A stretch of 64,000 nt of DNA. Source: Pseudisothecium myosuroides (taxonomy: Eukaryota > Streptophyta > Bryopsida > Hypnales > Lembophyllaceae). The stretch is taken from contig OX637295.1 of assembly GCA_951799445.1 (NCBI GenBank), forward strand, positions 8,370,001 to 8,434,000, in the 5' to 3' direction. The notes beneath the pieces were generated by a model. It saw nothing but the letters and a program-made list of their open reading frames with translations, did not search any database and was not told where the DNA came from. Positions 58,617-64,000 of the stretch are shown here, one piece after another. Position 1 is the first letter of the stretch; each line of letters begins with the position of its first letter. A program made the position numbers and the translations under genes.

Positions 58617-59208
58617 ATGAAGCTCGAGGTTGCAGCAGCTCTTTGCGCACTCATGCTGGTGGCGTCGGAGATGGCGGTGACGTCGGAAGCCGCGGGGTGC
58701 GACATCATGCAGCTGGCGCCGTGTGTTGCTGCCGGCAAGAATGCGCAAGTAGCGCCCACCGCGAAGTGTTGCAGCAACATCTCCAAGATGGGGCAGGGGG
58801 CCTCGGGAGCCCAGTGCCTGTGCTCTCTGTTGAGCCAGCCTCTGGCCAAGGCGCAGGGCGTGAATGTCCGCATCGCTCTTGGAATTCCTAATAGGTGCCG
58901 CCTTCCTGTCCCCAGAGGATACGTCTGCCAGGGTACGTCACAATCTGCTTATCGCATAAATTCGAGCACCATCTTCTTGCCAATTCTATTCCAGTTGTGA
59001 AACTTCGATCACAGTACAGCCAGGGAAGCAATGCTAACTGCAACTGTCCCAGTGGAACAAAATGGTTGGACTTTGCTAACTCTAGAGCTTACAGACTTTA
59101 CACGGATCCGAGATCGATGGGAAACTCTTCAGTCTCTGTATGTCAATTGTTGCTAGCTCACACTGCTTCTTTGGATGCTGTGCAGGAATCCGCGTCCCTG
59201 GGGGCTAA
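58617..59208 (+). CDS. Non-specific lipid-transfer protein, copy 3 (2 exons)
   Basis: Exons 58617-58932 and 59186-59208; intron 253 bp with GTACGT...CAG, phase 1. Product 112 aa with signal peptide, eight cysteines at the same positions as copy 2, and GIRVPGG end. Met at 31 instead of Val. The start is set by the signal peptide and a shared leader. If exon 1 is not spliced, the frame runs on for 22 codons into the intron and ends early, which would lose the conserved tail. Shares promoter and UTRs with copy 2, so the two should be co-expressed unless chromatin differs. Predicted apoplastic lipid carrier; ligand unknown. Confidence 0.9.
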
Positions 59209-59718
59209 GCGCATTTCAGTATGTCTCGGGACTGCAACAGGGTCCAACTACTTAATTTGTTAGACCATGCATGTGCATGTTGCTCAGATTTGCTATCAAT
59301 GCTAGCTGCTTAGAGCATTCCATGTTATAGCTGCTGCCGGGGATATGTACCGGTGGTGTAGGAACTCTGTCAGTGGACCATATATCCTGAAGTCTTGACT
59401 GAATTTTTGCAGTAAATATTCTAGCTTGCTATGCTGTGAAAGACTCCTTTCTGATGACCGACGTATTTGGACTGCTGTCGTTCGACTTCAATTGTAAGTT
59501 GTGATCAGCTGAAACTGCAGACCAAATGCATGCATGCAGCTTCAGTTGTTGGTTTTGTTGACTCTCTCCCGCTGCACCAGTCCGCCGCTGAGTTGTGTTG
59601 AGTTCTCTCTAAACCCTGTATCCCAAGACTGCGAACTTTTGATTAGACCGTCCAAAGAAACCCTTGATGGTTTTAGAGAGCGGGCTTCAATTCTTTGTGT
59701 ACCTTTCCTTAACATTTC

Positions 59719-59922
59719 CATTTTATTGGCGGATAATGTTCCTGCAAAATCAGCTCATTTACCAACACGAGTTACACGACCGTGAAATCAGCTCAGTCTT
59801 CAGCAACTTGTCCTTTGGTGAACTCGTATAGTTATGCTTGTATCTTCGAGCAGATTGACTGCCATGTAAGACTTTATACTGGAACCGAATGTTATCAATT
59901 GGAAATTGAATTGAATGAGTAT
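59719..59922. other. Downstream flank of LTP copy 3, shared with copy 1 only
   Basis: aaaatcagctcatttacc and gcagattgactgcca match 3298-3320 and ~4170-4182. Confidence 0.65.
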
Positions 59923-61168
59923 GGCAAATTTCATTAAAATGGCAATATTTCTATGCCATTTTTCAGGCTGTGATCTCAACCGCCAAAGCTTGAGGAACTT
60001 TATACATTTCAAACACCTAGAACTGCTGTAGATTTCAAACATCAAGAGTAACTGTAGATTTCAGACATCTAGGAACGGTAAAGATTTTAGTTAACCCCTA
60101 AAGGACCAAGGCATTTTCTGGCTCCAAAACCACTGAAAACTGCCATTTCTGCTGCGATCACTCCCTAAACCAAAAAAACTTTTTTTTTACAATCTAACCG
60201 TAGGATCTTGTACTTCACTTGTCTCAGATTATGTGGTAAAAATTTCAAGACATTTGACCGTTTCGATTGGAAGATATTAGCATTCAAAGTTGGGAAAAAA
60301 AGTTTTTTTGAACTGTTTCCTGCAATTTCAAATGACTTTGACGGCCATTTGTGGATTTTTTTTGCAGTACACAACAAAAAGTTGTAATTTTATATGTTGA
60401 ACATTTGGGTTGAGAGTCGGGGAAAAAAATTTCAGAATGTCAAACCTTGATTTTCACATATAAAAAAATTGTTAAGTAGAAGTAGGTCCAAAATTGAACA
60501 AAACACTAAATTGTTAATAGCTCTTAGGTGGAATTAAAAAAACATAATCCCAACGGTGGGATTGTTCTTACAAACAAACTTGACCTTTTCAAAAAAAAAA
60601 ATTGAAAAAAATTGAAAATTGCATTCAAAATTGAATTCTATAAGTTTTTTTTTCTTAAGATGCTTAAATTGCCCGAAAAACAAGATTGTCCATAACTTTC
60701 TCATTCTGAGTCCAAATAGAATGAATCAAAGCTTCAAATGTACACAAGAACATGATCTTTGAGAAAAATAATTTTAAAAAAAAAAAAAATCATTTTTCTA
60801 TTTTTTTTTTTTTTTGCCCGGCGAATTGCTTTTTTGCTTTAGAATGGCATAACTTTTGCTCCCGGGCACCGATTGAAAAAAAATTATATTTTTAGAAAGC
60901 TACTATGATTCCCTATCTTCAAAAAAAGTTTCAAAAAATCAGGTTAAAATTTCAGGTCGCACGAGCTTGCCCGAAATCCCAAGTGTCCCCCGAGGGGACT
61001 TTGGTCCTTTAGGGGTTAAGTAGGATTGGTATAAATTTCAGATTTCTACAAGAGGTTTACATTTTCGATTTCTAGGAAAGGTTTAGTTTTCCGACCGCCT
61101 GATGTGGCAATGTCAATTGTTGAAAGTGCCAAAGTCAAGCAATTTTCGCCATTTTAACAAAATTCGGC
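59923..61168. mobile_element. MITE with GGCAAATTTCATTAAAATGGC ends, split by H
   Basis: Left ggcaaatttcattaaaatgg, right cgccattttaacaaaattc. Contains element H. Absent at the paralogous locus (gaatgagtgtgttaagtg, ~4228). Confidence 0.72.
60091..61019. mobile_element. TTAA element H, intact (929 bp)
   Basis: Both ends TTAACCCCTAAAGGACCAA (19 bp perfect). Inserted within another MITE. Confidence 0.9.
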
Positions 61169-61240
61169 ATAAGTATGCTAGGTGGGTGGTTGGGAATTTA
61201 GTTGAATGTACCACCTCCAACCACTTACAAATGACCTATA

Positions 61241-61973
61241 GGATGATTGCATGAAACACTTGTACTACTTTCTGTCACACGTTGCATGTTGATTATTTTT
61301 TTGGTCATAGTTTTTGCATTTTGACTCCAAATGACTCAAAATTCATAGACAAGGTACTTGTGACTTTTATATACCTTGTCTAAGTTTTTGTAATTTTTTT
61401 AAGATATTTTACTATTTAATAATAGCCCCCGATATTTTGTCACAATTGTCAATTTGGAGGTTTTTAGTACTATTTAGTACCCATAAAAACGAATTTGGAG
61501 CTGAAATTTGGTAGAGATGGTCTTCTAGTAGACTTGTAGCTACTGTCCAAAGGAATTCTAAAAATACTTAATTTTATGTGGTGTAGAAGTCCTCAAAGTG
61601 AGCCTCTTTCTATTTGCATTTCGTAACATGTAAAAAATTATTTTGGTGATTTTTTTGGTGAATGACCATCTCCATAGAATTGCTAAAAATGGCTAATTTT
61701 TTTTTTTTAAATTTAAGCTTTTTCCTATTTTCTACTAATTAAAACATCAAAGTAATTATTTTTTAGCGATTTGGCACTTCTCTAGTTCTCCTACTTAGAG
61801 AATTTTTCTATGTATTTCTTTTGGTGGTTACCTTCATCTTAATGGTGTATACATTAGTCATATTTTTAAAAAAATTTAAAAATTATTTTTTTTATTTTTA
61901 AAGTACTTCAGAAAAAAATCATGAGTATTGTTGAAAACGCAACAAAATCGACAAGGGTTTTGTGCAATCACCC
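61241..61973. mobile_element. GGGTGATTGCA element (733 bp)
   Basis: Left GGATGATTGCATGAAACACT, right reversed GGGTGATTGCACAAAACCCT. TATA flanks both sides. The paralogous locus at ~4303 has a single tataatataac. Confidence 0.83.
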
Positions 61974-62047
61974 TATAATACTATGAAATCGTTGAGGCTG
62001 GTAGGAATTGATCTGAAATATATAGTGGGTGAGGACATCAATACATC

Positions 62048-62321
62048 ATTACTGAAAAATCCAGTCTTCAAAAAGGCCGCAAGTTTTGCACCCCCTCAGT
62101 GCAATTATGGAAAAAATAAAATTAAAAAGTTATTTTTTATTTTTACTATTGGTGCCACATCAGCACCACGTCAGATTTTTTTGATTTTAAAAATTTTCTT
62201 TCCAAAAGAATATCTAGTTTTTATTTTTATTTTTTATTTATAATTCTTTTCGTAATTACACTGCGGGGGTGCTGAAAATGAAAAGTTAGCGGCCCCTTTG
62301 AGGGCTCAATTTTTTTGTAAT
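62048..62321. mobile_element. MITE with ATTAC ends and ~70-bp inverted repeats (274 bp)
   Basis: Left attactgaaaaatcc ... aggccgc ... caccccctcagtg; right reversed attacaaaaaaattgagcc ... ggccgc ... cacccccgcagtg. Absent from the colinear sequence at ~4370. Confidence 0.75.
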
Positions 62322-62915
62322 GATATTCTATTAATGGCAAGGATGCAAATAATAACCTTTAGCGCTCTGACAGTTTGACGACCAATTTCTAGACAATAAG
62401 CTAATTGATAATCTTATTTTTTTCTCATTACTACTTAGAGGAAAGTCATCCTAATTTGTTGATATACTTTATCAAGTTGTTGTCCTACCTAATGGTTGGA
62501 TTTGGTGTTAGTAGAGTACATATTTTTCTAAATGTACAAGTATGTCAAGTTATTGACCAAGCCAAAATTGCATTCAATCTAGTTCAAAATCGCATTTGCA
62601 AAAATCTAAAGGATATATTGGTCAATTGAAATGAATAAAGAAATGAAAAATTTATGAAAAATTTACGTTTAACCAATTTAGAAATTGCAAAAAAATGTAT
62701 GTCTTTGTATATGAACTTCAATACTATTATTCAACAAATAATTAAACATATTAATGTATTAAAATTGAAATACAATTATTAAGAAAGCAATACAAATTCT
62801 ATTCACAATTTTATTGAAAATAATGAAAATGATTTTGCAACTTATGAGGGCAAAATTAATATGCAATATAGATATTAGTCTTAAATACAAATTGTAAAGA
62901 ACACAATTTTTTGTT
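62322..62915. other. End of the segmental duplication
   Basis: Matches 4380-4955 (atcaagttgttgtcctacct, caagccaaaattgcatt, attggtcaattgaaatgaat, aattttattgaaaataat). Confidence 0.65.
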
Positions 62916-64000
62916 TTGGAACAATTTAAAATGATTTTTAAATTGGAACTTTTTTGAAATAGTAAACTATCATATAATCAAGTTTAAAAACATTAAAAGT
63001 GTATAAAGTTAATAATAATTGAAATAAAAAATTCAACAAAATTCAATAGTACACAAACATTTTTCATTGCAGACAATGTTATAAAAAATCAAATACAAAG
63101 TAGAGCAGTTTAAAAAGCTAAACTTCAAATTATTTCAATGATATAAACTAAATTTGATTTTAAGTGTAAACATAATAGTCAAAGTCACTCAATTTTGATA
63201 CATTCAATAACCTTAAATAAAAAAATCAAATCAAATTTACTAATTATTTTTTTAATAAATCAAATAATGCCAAAAAATGAAAGATTCAAAATCACTATCA
63301 ACAATTGAAAAAATATTTTATTCATTTTAATAAGTAAATAAATGATGTACCAATTTATGCATGTTATGTATTTCAAAGATTAATTTTTTTGAAACTTTGT
63401 AGCATATTTACACTTATACTGCAACAAATAAATCTTCATTATAATGTGATTTTTACCTTATTTATAAATGAATCATTGAATGTTTGCAATCAAAGTTTAA
63501 GTGTGATTAAAAATACTAATATCCCATTGTATTTTTTATGTAATAATACATATAGAAATTTGATCATAACATTAGTATACAACTTACTATTTTGAAAATA
63601 AGATTGATTTTGCCATGGCAAGCTTTTGCACAAATTTATAAGTTATATAGTTATGTTTAATATAAAATGCATGGAAATATTATAAATGTTCCAACAAATA
63701 ATTATTGATAAAACACAATAAGTCCTTTCTCATTTATTTGAGAATGGCAGTACAACATGGGTTTGGGCACGGGTTCTTATAAAATGCCGTTTTGTATATA
63801 AATCTCTTTTTATTTTTGGAAATGTACACCTTAGTGCAATTACATTAGCATTAAAAGATTTATTGAATACTCCATACTCTATTGTGTAGAGAATTATATC
63901 ATATTCAAATTCATCCTTTGTGGAATAATTTGTTTGCAATAAATCTGCAAACAAAAATTGAAAATGATATTTTTGAAGATAATATTGTAAACATAGTGAG
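62916..64000. other. Very AT-rich stretch, nothing recognised
   Basis: Only short frames without family resemblance. No element ends seen. Confidence 0.35.

Larger units (their letters stand above)
57984..59718. repeat. Inverted duplication, right arm (contains LTP copy 3)
   Basis: Partner of 43530-45284. Similarity to copy 1 continues beyond this arm, so the right arm is the parent and the left arm the derived copy. Confidence 0.92.

Noticed and set aside
58326..58873. Long minus-strand frames over LTP copy 3 and the matching ones over copy 2
   Set aside because: They are antisense shadows of the GC-rich LTP exon and promoter.

Overview
This is nuclear DNA of a land plant with a large, AT-rich, transposon-laden genome. 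The evidence is spliced GT-AG genes with plant-specific architecture (8-cysteine lipid-transfer proteins and an LRR receptor kinase whose repeats sit on ~72-75 nt phase-2 exons), long introns, and dozens of nested non-autonomous elements. The low gene density would suit a lycophyte, fern or gymnosperm better than a compact angiosperm, but the species cannot be fixed from sequence alone.

Genes. Three two-exon nsLTP genes (2136-2726 +, 44046-44638 -, 58617-59208 +) encode secreted 112-118 aa proteins that share an odd 7-residue C-terminal exon. A 12-kb, 20-exon LRR receptor kinase gene (22268-34362 +) joins into one open frame of 925 aa: signal peptide, N-terminal cap, leucine-rich repeats, one membrane segment and a kinase with all catalytic residues. 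A decayed pogo-type transposase lies at ~38740-39290 (-).

Duplications. LTP copies 2 and 3 are nearly identical inverted repeats of ~1.75 kb, about 12.7 kb apart. LTP copies 1 and 3 share an older colinear segment running ~3 kb past the genes, broken at each locus by different elements, so each serves as the empty-site control for the other. Two LRR exons were tandemly duplicated inside the receptor gene. A ~1.4-kb unknown repeat occurs at 5.7-7.1 kb and 19.8-21.7 kb.

Mobile DNA. The most striking family is a set of at least 11 TTAA-flanked elements with 17-bp ends (TTAACCCCTAAAGGACC), intact length ~930-945 bp. One copy sits inside another and shows the TTAA target duplication directly. Others are: 730-bp elements with GGGTGATTGCA ends, Mutator-like MITEs with 8-10 bp duplications, several TA-type MITE families, very short 5'-truncated LINE tails with target duplications and a conserved hairpin, a ~53-bp minisatellite, and near-perfect fold-backs. 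The rest is AT-rich sequence in which I recognise nothing.
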